From NCBI RefSeq assembly GCF_001673635.1, contig NZ_LZMH01000023.1, positions 24,229 through 88,228 on the forward strand: DNA of 64,000 bases. Reading direction: 5' to 3'. The DNA is from Mycobacterium asiaticum (GTDB taxonomy: Bacteria; Actinomycetota; Actinomycetes; Mycobacteriales; Mycobacteriaceae). Numbering within the stretch: position 1 is the stretch's first letter; every line of letters starts with the position of its first letter. Below, piece by piece: positions 8,938-19,735 of the stretch. The translations under genes were made by a program, and so were the position numbers. Below the pieces are notes generated by a model that saw only the letters and a program-made list of their open reading frames with translations, did not search any database and was not told the origin of the DNA.

Positions 8938-9870
8938 GTGCTCTTTCGCCAGCTGGAGTACTTCGTCGCCGTGGCCCAGGAGCGCCACTTCGCTCGCGCC
9001 GCCGAGAAGTGTTTCGTGTCCCAGCCGGCGCTGTCCGCGGCTATCGCCAAGCTGGAACGCGAACTGAATGTGACGCTGATCCACCGGGGTCACAGCTTCG
9101 AGGGCCTGACGCCCGAGGGGGAGCGGTTGGTGGTGTGGGCCAAGCGGATTCTGGCCGAGCATGACGCGTTCAAGGCCGAGGTGCACGCGGTGCAGTCGGG
9201 CATCGCCGGAACCCTGCGCCTGGGCACCGTGCCGACCGCCTCGACGACCGCTTCGCTGGTGTTGTCGGCGTTCTGCTCGGCGCACCCCTTGGCAAAGGTG
9301 CAAATCAGCTCACGGCTGGCCGCAACCGAGCTGTACCGGCGGCTGCACGAGTTCGAGTTGGACGCGGTGATCGTCCATCCGGCTCCCGAGGCGGGCCAGG
9401 ACGTGGCATTGGTGCCGCTCTACGACGAACACTATGTGTTGTTGGCCCGCGCGGACATGCTGCCGCCCGGGGCCTCCGGAATGCGGTGGCCGGAGGCGGC
9501 GCAACTACCGCTGGCGTTGCTCACGCCGGATATGCGGGACCGACAGGTCATCGACGGGGCCTTCGCCGACCACGGCATCACCGTCCGGCCCCAGGTCGAA
9601 ACGGACTCGGTGGCCTCCCTGTTCGCGCAGGTGGCCAACGGGAACTGGGCAACCATTGTTCCGCATACCTGGTTGTGGATGACGCCGGCCCGCGGCGAGA
9701 TCCGGGCGGTCGAGCTGATCGATCCGGCCCTGCGCGCCCCGATTGCGTTGGCCACCATTGCAACCGGGCCGGGATCACCCGTTGCCCGTGCGCTCGTCGC
9801 CTCGGCGCAGCAGCTCGCGCTCGACGAGTTCTTCGACGCCCAGTTGCGCGGGCTCACGCAGGGGCGTTAG
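8938..9870 (+). CDS. LysR-family transcription regulator (OxyS-like)
   Basis: AAAGGAGG at 8925-8932 sets the start at the GTG 8938, giving 310 residues beginning VLFRQLEYFVAVAQERHFARAA. The N-terminal winged HTH contains FVSQPALSAAIAKLE; the rest is a periplasmic-binding-like effector domain. Its position between ldtA and oxcA matches Rv0117 (oxyS), reported to repress katG. The 3' end overlaps the convergent oxcA by 17 bp, so it is not in one operon with the oxalate genes, although it could still control them. Confidence 0.88.
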   Translation: MLFRQLEYFVAVAQERHFARAAEKCFVSQPALSAAIAKLERELNVTLIHRGHSFEGLTPEGERLVVWAKRILAEHDAFKAEVHAVQSGIAGTLRLGTVPTASTTASLVLSAFCSAHPLAKVQISSRLAATELYRRLHEFELDAVIVHPAPEAGQDVALVPLYDEHYVLLARADMLPPGASGMRWPEAAQLPLALLTPDMRDRQVIDGAFADHGITVRPQVETDSVASLFAQVANGNWATIVPHTWLWMTPARGEIRAVELIDPALRAPIALATIATGPGSPVARALVASAQQLALDEFFDAQLRGLTQGR

Positions 9871-11548
9871 CCCGGGCCGGGTTGAGGCTGGCGAGATGCC
9901 CGCTCTCCACCCCCGCGGCGGGGTCGAGTTCGCAGTCGATGAGTGCGGGCCCCCGCGCGGCCAATGCCTCGGTCAGCGCGGCCTCGAGTTCGGCCGGCTT
10001 GGTCACGTGATATCCCTTGCCGCCGAACGCTTCTGCCAGCAGCTCGTGCCGGGCGCCGGCGTTGAGCACGGTGGGTGCCGGGTCGGTCCCGGAGACGGCC
10101 TCGTCGCCGCGGTAGACGCCGCCGTTGTTGAGCACGACGACGATGACCGGTAACCGGTAGCGGCAGATGGTCTCGATCTCCATGCCGCTGAAGCCGAATG
10201 CGCTGTCGCCCTCGATGGCCACCACGGGCCGCCCGGTCTCGACCGCCGCGGCGATCGCATAGCCCATTCCGATGCCCATCACGCCCCAGGTGCCGGTGTC
10301 GAGCCGGTGCCGCGGCAACTCCATCTCGATGACGTTGCGAGCCAGGTCAAGCGCATTGGCTCCCTCGTTGACCACATAGACATCCGGGTTGCTCTGCAGC
10401 ACAGTCCGAATGGCGCCCAGCGCGTTGTAGAACCGCATCGGGTGCGGATTCTCGGCCAGCCGCTCCCGCATCTTCGCGTCGTTGCGGGCCTTGCGTTCGG
10501 CGATCTCGTCAGTCCACGCCGCCGGGGCGCTCACCGGTTGCACGCTCACGGCCTCGAGCAGAGCAGTCATGACCGAGCCGATGTCTCCGGTCAACGGTGC
10601 GGCGATCGGCTGATTGCTGTCGAACTCCGACGCGGCGATATCGATCTGGATGAACTCGGCGCCCTCCGACCATTGCGGTGAGTCGCCATGCCCGAGAAGC
10701 CAATTCAACCGCGCACCGACCAGTAACACCGCGTCGGCCCGGGCGATCGCCAGGGAGCGCGCGGCGGCAGCCGACTGCGGGTGCGAGTCCGGTAACAGGC
10801 CTTTGGCCATCGACATCGGCAGGAAGGGGAACCCGGTGGTCTCGACGAACTGCCGAATCGCGTTGTCGGCCTGGGCATATGCGGCACCCTTGCCCAGCAC
10901 GATCAGCGGTCGGGAGGCGCGGCCCAGGATGCCCAGCGCACGCTCGACCGCCTCGGGTGCCGGCAGCTGGCGCGGCGCGGGATCCACGACCTGCCAGATC
11001 GACGCGGCACCGGCCGCTGCCGGCATGACCTGGCCCAGCACCTCACCTGGGATGTCGAGGTAGACCCCGCCCGGCCGGCCGGAGATCGCGGTGCGGATCG
11101 CCCGCGCGACGCCCCGGCCGATGTCCTCGACCCGGCCGATCCGGTACGCCGCCTTGGCGAATGGGCGCGCGGCGTTGAGCTGGTCGAGGTCCTGGTACTC
11201 ACCGCGTTGCAGGTCCACCAGCGGCCGGGCACTCGACCCGGAGATCTGGATCATCGGGAAACAGTTCGTGGTGGCGTTGGCCAGCGCAGGCAGACCGTTG
11301 AGGAACCCGGGCCCGGACGTCGTCAGGCACACGCCGGGCCGTTGGCTCAAGAACCCCGCGGCGGCGGCGGCGTTGCCGGCGGAACCCTCGTGGCGGAAGC
11401 CGATGTAGCGGATGCCCGCGGCCTGCGCGGTGCGCGCGAGGTCGGTGATCGGGATTCCGACGACTCCGTAGATGGTGTCGACGCCGTTGGCTTGCAGCGC
11501 GTCCACCACGAGCTGAAAGCCGTCGGTCAGGCTGGATTGCGTGGTCAT
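9854..11548 (-). CDS. oxcA: Oxalyl-CoA decarboxylase, ThDP-dependent
   Basis: A 564-residue thiamine-diphosphate enzyme. The N-terminal Pyr domain includes GVVGIPITDLARTAQ and the conserved glutamate in FRHEGSAGNAAAAAG; the C-terminal PP domain has the cofactor motif EGDSAFGFSGMEIETICRY ending in VVLNNGG. This pattern is characteristic of oxalyl-CoA decarboxylase, which converts oxalyl-CoA to formyl-CoA and CO2. AGGAA precedes the ATG. It diverges from the acyl-CoA ligase gene across 173 bp, a pairing that suggests oxalate activation followed by decarboxylation. Corresponds to Rv0118c. Confidence 0.9.
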   Translation of the reverse strand: MTTQSSLTDGFQLVVDALQANGVDTIYGVVGIPITDLARTAQAAGIRYIGFRHEGSAGNAAAAAGFLSQRPGVCLTTSGPGFLNGLPALANATTNCFPMIQISGSSARPLVDLQRGEYQDLDQLNAARPFAKAAYRIGRVEDIGRGVARAIRTAISGRPGGVYLDIPGEVLGQVMPAAAGAASIWQVVDPAPRQLPAPEAVERALGILGRASRPLIVLGKGAAYAQADNAIRQFVETTGFPFLPMSMAKGLLPDSHPQSAAAARSLAIARADAVLLVGARLNWLLGHGDSPQWSEGAEFIQIDIAASEFDSNQPIAAPLTGDIGSVMTALLEAVSVQPVSAPAAWTDEIAERKARNDAKMRERLAENPHPMRFYNALGAIRTVLQSNPDVYVVNEGANALDLARNVIEMELPRHRLDTGTWGVMGIGMGYAIAAAVETGRPVVAIEGDSAFGFSGMEIETICRYRLPVIVVVLNNGGVYRGDEAVSGTDPAPTVLNAGARHELLAEAFGGKGYHVTKPAELEAALTEALAARGPALIDCELDPAAGVESGHLASLNPARANAPA

Positions 11549-11561
11549 GGTTCCTCACTGT

Positions 11562-11571
11562 TGTCGCGACA
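11562..11571. promoter_or_regulatory. Palindrome in the oxcA-fadD7 divergent region
   Basis: TGTCGCGACA is a perfect 10-bp palindrome 14 bases upstream of the oxcA ATG, in the 173-bp region shared with fadD7. A regulator site is possible, but the palindrome is short and GC-rich DNA produces such matches by chance. Confidence 0.22.
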
Positions 11572-11721
11572 CTCGACTATGTCCAAGACCGGATCCTTAT
11601 TCGACGATTCATGCCGTCTATTGACCATTAGCGGATGGGTATTGGACAGCCCCTGTCGATCACCGGCAGGGTTTCGTTTAGGACACCGGCACGACGCAGG
11701 TGCAGCCGGAAGGAGCGAGGG

Positions 11722-13314
11722 ATGACATCGGAACAGATCACCAGCAACCAGGCGCTCGTCGAGCCGACCTCCGGCATCGCCGATCTGATCGCGAGCACGG
11801 CCGCACACCTGCCCGACGCGCCCGCCGTCGTCGTCACTGCCGAGCGCGTCCCGGTCAGCTACCGGGACCTGATGCGACTGGTCGACGACCTGGCCGGGCA
11901 GCTGACCGCGGCCGGCCTGGCCCAGGGTGACCGGGTGGCGCTGCGGGCGGCCAGCAACGCCGAGTTCGTCGTTGCCCTGTTGGCGGCGTTGCGCGCGAAA
12001 CTGGTCGTGGTCCCGCTCGACCCGGCGCTGCCGGTCGGTGACCAACGGGCCCGCAGTGAGGCGGTCGGCGCCCGGGTGGTGCTTGTCGACGGCGAGGGTC
12101 CGGGAGACAAATCCGAACCGTCGATGCCGTGGTGGCCGATCGCGGTGACCGTCGGCCGCGATGCCGTCAAGCGCGAGCTGTCCGTGCATCTGGACTCGGC
12201 CACCGCCGCCAACCCGAGCAGCTCCTCTCCAGAGGGATTGCGGGTGGACGACGCGATGATCATGTTCACCGGCGGGACCACCGGGTTGCCCAAGATGGTC
12301 CCGTGGACACACGACAACATCGTCGCCTCGGTCCAGGCGATCATCGCCGGATACGAGTTGGGACCGCAGGACGCGACGGTCGCGGTGATGCCGCTGTACC
12401 ACGGCCACGGGCTGGTCGCCGCGCTGCTGTCGACGCTGGCGTCGGGTGGTGCGGTGTTGCTGCCGGCTCGCGGACGGTTTTCGGCGCACACCTTTTGGGA
12501 CGACATCGAGACCGTCAAGGCCACCTGGTACACCGCCGTTCCGACGATTCACCAGATTCTGTTGGAGCGGGTGACGGACGGTGGAGCCGAAAACATCGAG
12601 GCCGCTTTGCGTTTCATCCGCAGCTGCAGTGCGCCGTTGACGCCCGAGGTGGCCAAGGCGCTGCAAACCCAATTCTGCGCGCCGGTGTTGTGCGCATTCG
12701 GCATGACCGAGGCTACCCATCAGGTCGCCACCACCGGCATCGACCAGGAGGTGAACCCCGCCGCTGCAACGGGTTTGGTGGGCCGCTCCACTGGCCCCGA
12801 GATCCGCATCGCCGGCCCGGATGGACAGCCCGTTGCGCCGGGCGCCGTCGGGGAGGTGTGGCTGCGCGGCCGCACCGTGGTGCGCGGTTACCTGGGTGAC
12901 CCGAAGATCACCGCGGCAAACTTCACCGACGGTTGGCTGCGCACCGGGGACCTGGGAACGCTGTCGCAGGACGGGGATCTGAGCATCCGCGGCCGGATCA
13001 AGGAACTCATCAACCGGGGCGGGGAGAAGATTTCGCCCGAACGGGTCGAGGGTGTGCTGGCCACCCACCCGAACGTGCTGGAAGTCGGGGTGTTCGGGGT
13101 GCCGCACCCGATGTACGGGGAAGCGGTCGCCGCGGTCATCGTGCCCCGGGACAGTGCCCCGAGCGCCGACGAACTCATCGAGTTCTGCCGGGACCGGCTG
13201 GCGCCCTTCGAAATCCCGGCAATCTTCCAGGTGGCCGACGAGCTGCCGCACACCGCCAAAGGCTCGCTGGACCGCCGCGCCGTCGCGCAGCGCTTCAGCC
13301 CGGGGACCGACTGA
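11722..13314 (+). CDS. fadD7: AMP-binding acyl-CoA ligase, probable oxalate-CoA ligase
   Basis: The ATG at 11722 follows GGAAGGAGCGAGG and gives 530 residues; an upstream extension in the same frame has no such signal. The ANL-family core motifs are present: MFTGGTTGLPKM for ATP binding, FGMTEATHQ, GWLRTGDLG and the C-terminal lysine context in AKGSLDRR. Position and pairing with oxcA match Rv0119 (fadD7). The plant and yeast enzymes of similar type (AAE3/Pcs60) activate oxalate, so an oxalate substrate is likely but inferred. The 3' end overlaps the convergent DUF2231 gene by 20 bp. Confidence 0.87.
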   Translation: MTSEQITSNQALVEPTSGIADLIASTAAHLPDAPAVVVTAERVPVSYRDLMRLVDDLAGQLTAAGLAQGDRVALRAASNAEFVVALLAALRAKLVVVPLDPALPVGDQRARSEAVGARVVLVDGEGPGDKSEPSMPWWPIAVTVGRDAVKRELSVHLDSATAANPSSSSPEGLRVDDAMIMFTGGTTGLPKMVPWTHDNIVASVQAIIAGYELGPQDATVAVMPLYHGHGLVAALLSTLASGGAVLLPARGRFSAHTFWDDIETVKATWYTAVPTIHQILLERVTDGGAENIEAALRFIRSCSAPLTPEVAKALQTQFCAPVLCAFGMTEATHQVATTGIDQEVNPAAATGLVGRSTGPEIRIAGPDGQPVAPGAVGEVWLRGRTVVRGYLGDPKITAANFTDGWLRTGDLGTLSQDGDLSIRGRIKELINRGGEKISPERVEGVLATHPNVLEVGVFGVPHPMYGEAVAAVIVPRDSAPSADELIEFCRDRLAPFEIPAIFQVADELPHTAKGSLDRRAVAQRFSPGTD

Positions 13315-13780
13315 CGGACGCGGCCGCGACGCTGCCCCACGCGGCCCGCGCGCCCGAATCCCCGACCCGGTAGGTCTGTACCAGCGTCGCGGCCGCGGCG
13401 GCGACCACGAGCACGGCGATCACTGCGTGCGCAGCGGGTTTCACGGTTCGGCCGCGGGCCAGGCGTAGATGCACGACGGCCAACAGGGTGACGGCGACGA
13501 CCAGTGCCGAGGCGAAGTAGGCCAGCGTCTCACCCAGCGCCGCGTGCCGGGCCAGCGACGGTGAATCGCCGACTTTGCCGGCCAGCCAGCTACCCGAGGA
13601 CGTGGTCAACGGCGTGACGGCCAGGGTTACGGCCGCCAGCACCAGGGTTAGCCAGATGAACCGTCGGCGCGCCGCCGCCCACACCGCACACAGGATCGCC
13701 AGGATCGCCGCCAGCGGACCGAGCACCACAACGAGGTGATTGAGCAGGATGTGCGCCGGGAGTCCGTCGACCGTCGACAT
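13295..13780 (-). CDS. DUF2231-type four-helix membrane protein
   Basis: 161 residues with four hydrophobic helices. The start MSTVDGLPAHILLNHLVVVLGP fits the DUF2231 family, whose members carry conserved histidines near the first helix. Function is unknown. It begins 6 bp after the fusA2 stop on the same strand, so the two are probably co-transcribed. The C-terminus overlaps the end of fadD7. Confidence 0.75.
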   Translation of the reverse strand: MSTVDGLPAHILLNHLVVVLGPLAAILAILCAVWAAARRRFIWLTLVLAAVTLAVTPLTTSSGSWLAGKVGDSPSLARHAALGETLAYFASALVVAVTLLAVVHLRLARGRTVKPAAHAVIAVLVVAAAAATLVQTYRVGDSGARAAWGSVAAASVSRSPG

Positions 13781-13786
13781 CGGCGG

Positions 13787-15955
13787 CTACGCCGTGGCCT
13801 TCACCCGGGCAGCTGCGGATTCGGGCATCGGTTCATAGCGGGCGAACAAGCGGGTGAACGACGCCGCGCCGTGCGCGAGCGAACGCAGGTCGATGGCGTA
13901 GCGGGTCAGTTCCACCTGCGGCACTTCGGCATTGACCACGGTGCGCTCATTACCGGCCGTGTCGGTGCCAAGCACCCGGCCACGCCGGCCGGAGAGGTCA
14001 CCCATGACCGCGCCGACGAAATCGTCGGGCACCAGCACCGAGATCTCGTCGATCGGCTCCAGCAGCACGACCCGCGTCGCCGCGGCGGCTTCGCGCAGCG
14101 CCAGCGCGCCGGCCATCTGGAACGCGAAGTCCGACGAGTCCACGCTGTGCGCCTTGCCGTCGAGCAGGGTGACGCGGATGTCTACCACCGGATATCCGGC
14201 ATGCACGCCCTTCTCCATCTGCGCGCGGACGCCCTTCTCCACACTGGGGATGAACTGGCGCGGCACGGCGCCCCCGACGACCTTGTCCAGGAACTCGAAT
14301 CCCGAACCTTCCGGCAGCGGCTCCACCTCGATGTCGCACACCGCATACTGGCCGTGCCCGCCGGACTGTTTGACGTGCCGGCCATGCCCTTTCGCCTTGC
14401 CGCCGAACGTCTCCCGCAGCGGCACCCGCAGTTGGACGGTGTCGACAGTGACGCCGTAGCGGTTGGCCAGCGCATCGAGCACCACGCCGACATGCGCCTC
14501 GCCCATGCACCAGAGCACCACCTGATGGGTCTCCGGATTCTGTTCGATCCGCAGCGTCGGGTCTTCGGCGGCCAGCCTGCCCAGCCCGACCGACAGCTTG
14601 TCCTCGTCGGTCTTGGCGTGTGCGGCAATGGCGACCGGCAGCAGCGGTTCCGGCATCGTCCAGGGCCTGAGCACCAGCGGCTCGGACTTGTCCGACAGCG
14701 TGTCCCCGGTTTCGGCGCGGCTCAGCTTGCCGATCGCGCAGATGTCCCCGGCGACCACGGCCGGGGCGGGCCGTTGCTGCTTGCCCAGCGGGAAGGACAG
14801 GACGCCGATGCGCTCGTCCTCGTCGTGGTCGGGGTGGGAGTGAGTGGCTCCACCGTTGGTGTCGCCGCCTCCGAAGAAGGACGAGAAATGGCCTGACACA
14901 TGGACGGTCGCGTCCGGCTTGATCATCCCGGAGAACACCCGGACCAGGCTGACCCGTCCGACGTAGGGATCGGACGTCGTCTTGACCACTTCGGCCAGCA
15001 ACGGCGAATTGACGTCGCAGGCCAGCTCTTCGTGGGCCGCGCCTTGGGGGGTGAACACCTCGGGCAGCGGGTGTTCCATCGGCGACGGGAAGCCGCGGGT
15101 GATCACCTCGAGCAGTTCCTGCGTGCCCACGCCCGTGCTGCTGCACACCGGGATCACCGGGAAGAACGAGCCGCGCGCGACTGCCTTCTCCAGATCCTCG
15201 ATCAGCACGGACTCGTCGATCGACTCGCCGCCGAGGTAGCGCTCCATCAGCGACTCGTCCTCGGACTCCTCGATGATCCCTTCGATAAGGGTGCCGCGCT
15301 CTTCCTCGATCAGTTCGGCATCGTCGGCCTCGGGTGACGACGTGGTGCGCTTGCCGTCGGCATAGGTGTACCTGGTTTGCGAGAGCAAGCCGATCAGGCC
15401 GGCGCAGTCGGTCGCCGAGGTCGGCAGGTAGAGGGGTAATACCTTGTCGCCAAATGCATTCTGCGCCGCCGCCAACGCCTCCTGGTAGTTAGCGCGGGCG
15501 TGGTCGAGCTTGGTGATGACCACCGCCCGCGGCATCCCGACCTGGCTGCACTCCTGCCAGAGCGATTTGGTCGGTTCGTCGACGTCCTCGTTCGCCGCGA
15601 TGACGAACAGTGCGCAGTCGGCGGCGCGCAGCCCGGCCCGCAATTCACCCACGAAGTCGGCGTACCCGGGCGTGTCGACCAGGTTGATCTTGATGCCGCC
15701 GTGGGCCAGCGACGCCACCGCCACACCCACCGAGCGTTGTTGGCGGATCTCGGCGTCGTCGAAGTCGCAGACCGTGCTCCCGTCGACGACGGAGCCGGGC
15801 CGGGACAACACTCCGCCGGCGACCAGCAGTGCTTCGACGAGGGTGGTCTTGCCGCCTCCGGACGGGCCGACAAGCACGACATTGCGGATGCCGTCCGGCG
15901 CGCTCGCGGTCGGGGCAGCGCCCGCGCCCTGGGAAGTACTCACTCTGTCGGCCAT
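13787..15955 (-). CDS. fusA2: EF-G2-like translational GTPase homologue
   Basis: The ATG at 15955 follows GGAGGAACGTC and gives 722 residues; a longer frame upstream lacks a ribosome site. It has the EF-G layout: GTPase domain with G1 GPSGGGKTTL and G3 DTPGYADF, then domains II-V. The G4 motif reads ITKLD rather than NKMD, and the switch-I consensus RGITI is replaced by RSVGVAV. These departures fit Rv0120c and the mycobacterial EF-G2 group, for which ribosome-stimulated GTPase activity has been reported absent in M. smegmatis. Its role is therefore probably not ordinary translocation. Confidence 0.9.
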   Translation of the reverse strand: MADRVSTSQGAGAAPTASAPDGIRNVVLVGPSGGGKTTLVEALLVAGGVLSRPGSVVDGSTVCDFDDAEIRQQRSVGVAVASLAHGGIKINLVDTPGYADFVGELRAGLRAADCALFVIAANEDVDEPTKSLWQECSQVGMPRAVVITKLDHARANYQEALAAAQNAFGDKVLPLYLPTSATDCAGLIGLLSQTRYTYADGKRTTSSPEADDAELIEEERGTLIEGIIEESEDESLMERYLGGESIDESVLIEDLEKAVARGSFFPVIPVCSSTGVGTQELLEVITRGFPSPMEHPLPEVFTPQGAAHEELACDVNSPLLAEVVKTTSDPYVGRVSLVRVFSGMIKPDATVHVSGHFSSFFGGGDTNGGATHSHPDHDEDERIGVLSFPLGKQQRPAPAVVAGDICAIGKLSRAETGDTLSDKSEPLVLRPWTMPEPLLPVAIAAHAKTDEDKLSVGLGRLAAEDPTLRIEQNPETHQVVLWCMGEAHVGVVLDALANRYGVTVDTVQLRVPLRETFGGKAKGHGRHVKQSGGHGQYAVCDIEVEPLPEGSGFEFLDKVVGGAVPRQFIPSVEKGVRAQMEKGVHAGYPVVDIRVTLLDGKAHSVDSSDFAFQMAGALALREAAAATRVVLLEPIDEISVLVPDDFVGAVMGDLSGRRGRVLGTDTAGNERTVVNAEVPQVELTRYAIDLRSLAHGAASFTRLFARYEPMPESAAARVKATA

Positions 15956-16084
15956 GACGTTCCTCCAGTTCTTCCTGGGTGCGTGGCCGCCGACTCCCGT
16001 ACGCGGCGTGATCCAGCCCACAGGACGCAACGCCAACTTTTCCCCCAACGGCCGTTCAGCACAAGGGCCGGCGGCGCCGGAAAG

Positions 16085-16501
16085 TCAGGCGTGCCAGCTG
16101 GACCAGCGGGTCACGGTGATCGCTATCACCGGGCCATTCAACGAAACGGATTGATACTGGTCGTATTTCGCCCGCAGTAATCGGTATCCGGTGGTTAAGG
16201 CGGCGCCGTCCTGCGCGATCGTTGCGGTGCCGTCCACGCGAACCCACCACAATTGAGCCCAGTCGTCGGCGTAGTGGTCCACCAGCAGACTGACCGCCGC
16301 ATTGGCTTTGATGTTCTTTAGCCGGCGCAGCCGCTGGGTGCTCTTCGGCTTGGCGTCCACCGCGGTGTAGACGACACCGTTGTTCTGGTCGAACTGCACA
16401 GCGAATACCACCGGCACCAGGTGCGGCCGGCCAGACGAGGTGACCGTGGCCAGCCGCGCGACCGGCGAGGTCGCGAACGCCGACCGTGGTTCGAAGTCCA
16501 C
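16085..16501 (-). CDS. PPOX-class F420-dependent oxidoreductase
   Basis: 138 residues with a split beta-barrel fold of the pyridoxamine-oxidase type, containing VARLATVTSSGRPHLVPVVF and the basic KPKSTQRLRRLKNI segment seen in F420-binding relatives. Matches Rv0121c in place and approximate size. Starts at GTG 16501. It lies 129 bp upstream of fusA2 on the same strand. The 265 bp between it and pepA hold the divergent promoters; I see no strong palindrome there. Confidence 0.82.
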   Translation of the reverse strand: MDFEPRSAFATSPVARLATVTSSGRPHLVPVVFAVQFDQNNGVVYTAVDAKPKSTQRLRRLKNIKANAAVSLLVDHYADDWAQLWWVRVDGTATIAQDGAALTTGYRLLRAKYDQYQSVSLNGPVIAITVTRWSSWHA

Positions 16502-16766
16502 CGCACCACCCTAAGGCGGGGCGCTAAAAGAGTGTCGCTGCTCACACATTCGCGATAACGGCGCAATCCGACGACATTTTCGCGTTTTCGCGGGCAGGAT
16601 TCGGAGCGGTTTCTGGACGGTGCTCGGGGGAGGATTTCGCCATTTCGGGGTCTGACCACCGCATTAGTGGGTATCTGGATTACGGTGGTGGCAACAACGT
16701 CCGCCATCATCCGGCGCTTACGGCCGGGTTAATTGAATTCTTCATTCGACGCAGGAGGATTACCGG

Positions 16767-17819
16767 ATGAGCAAATCGCGCCACCGCACTATCAGGTGGG
16801 CATGGTTGGTCGCCGTATTGACCCTGATCGGGTTGACCTCCGGCGTCGGTCCGGCGGCGCCGGCCCTGGCGACGCCGCTGAAAGAGTTTCCCAAGGTTCC
16901 GCTCGACCCGGCCGCGGCCGTGGCGCAGGTCGGCCCGCAGGTGGTCAACATCAACACCAAGCTGGGCTACAACAACGCGGTGGGTGCCGGAACCGGCATC
17001 GTCATCGACCCCAACGGCGTGATCCTGACCAACAACCACGTCATCTCCGGCGCTACCGACATCAGCGCGTTCAGCGTCGGCGACGGCCGCACCTACGGGG
17101 TCGACGTCGTCGGTTACGACCGTACGCAGGACGTCGCGGTGCTGCAGTTGCGCGGCGCCGGCGGTCTCCCCACCGCGGCGATCGGCGGCCCGGTGAGTGT
17201 CGGTGAGCCCGTCGTGGCGCTGGGCAACACCGGCGGCCAGGGCGGTGCCCCCCGGGCTGTTCCGGGCCGGGTGATTGCCGTCGGGCAGACCGTGCAGGCT
17301 TCCGACGCCCTGACCGGCGCCGAGGAGACCCTGAACGGGCTGATCCAGTTCGACGGCGCGATCCAGCCGGGCGACTCGGGTGGTCCGGTTGTCAACGCTG
17401 CCGGTCAGGTGGTCGGCATGAACACCGCTGCCACCGAGAACTTCCAGCTGTCCGGCGGGCAGGGCTTCGCCATCCCGGTCGGCACCGCGATCGGCATTGC
17501 GAACCAGATCCGCTCCGGCGGCGGTTCGCCCACCGTGCACGTCGGGCCGACGGCATTCCTCGGCCTCGGCGTCGTCGACAACAACGGTGCCGGTGCCCGG
17601 GTGCAACGTGTGGTGGGCACGGCTCCGGCCGCGTCGGTCGGAATCGCCGTCGGTGATGTGATCACCGCCATCGACGGGGTGCCGATCAACTCGGCGACCG
17701 CGCTGTCGGACGCGCTCACACCGCACCACCCTGGCGACTCGATCGCGATCAGCTTCACCTCCAAGTCCGGCGTCGCCCGTACCGAAAACGTCACGCTGGC
17801 CGAGGGGCCGCCGGCCTGA
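16767..17819 (+). CDS. pepA: Secreted trypsin-like serine protease with PDZ domain
   Basis: 350 residues, ATG after GCAGGAGGATTACCGG. The N-terminus (MSKSRHRTIRWAWLVAVLTL) is an export signal ending in a PAAPALA-type cleavage site. The HtrA-like catalytic triad is visible: His in NNHVISG (near residue 90), Asp in RTQDVAVLQ (near 121) and Ser in PGDSGGPVV (near 203). A C-terminal PDZ domain spans about residues 265-345. It corresponds to Rv0125, the source of the Mtb32 antigen. The M. tuberculosis genes Rv0122-Rv0124, including PE_PGRS2, are absent just upstream. Confidence 0.95.
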   Translation: MSKSRHRTIRWAWLVAVLTLIGLTSGVGPAAPALATPLKEFPKVPLDPAAAVAQVGPQVVNINTKLGYNNAVGAGTGIVIDPNGVILTNNHVISGATDISAFSVGDGRTYGVDVVGYDRTQDVAVLQLRGAGGLPTAAIGGPVSVGEPVVALGNTGGQGGAPRAVPGRVIAVGQTVQASDALTGAEETLNGLIQFDGAIQPGDSGGPVVNAAGQVVGMNTAATENFQLSGGQGFAIPVGTAIGIANQIRSGGGSPTVHVGPTAFLGLGVVDNNGAGARVQRVVGTAPAASVGIAVGDVITAIDGVPINSATALSDALTPHHPGDSIAISFTSKSGVARTENVTLAEGPPA

Positions 17820-17938
17820 TCCGACCGCATGAACTTCCCGGCACGCGAAATGCAATGGTGTGAGCGGGAATTCAGGATCGGTACGCTTAGGGTGATTCTT
17901 CGACAGGCCTCTCGGGTACACGTGGCATCGTGGATTTG

Positions 17939-19731
<1,793 letters not shown>

Positions 19732-19735
<4 letters not shown>

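Noticed and set aside
11545..13251. 568-residue open frame on the minus strand across fadD7
   Set aside because: It is rich in Arg, Gly, His and Gln with no domain motif, and lies exactly opposite a clear acyl-CoA ligase. It is a high-GC shadow frame.
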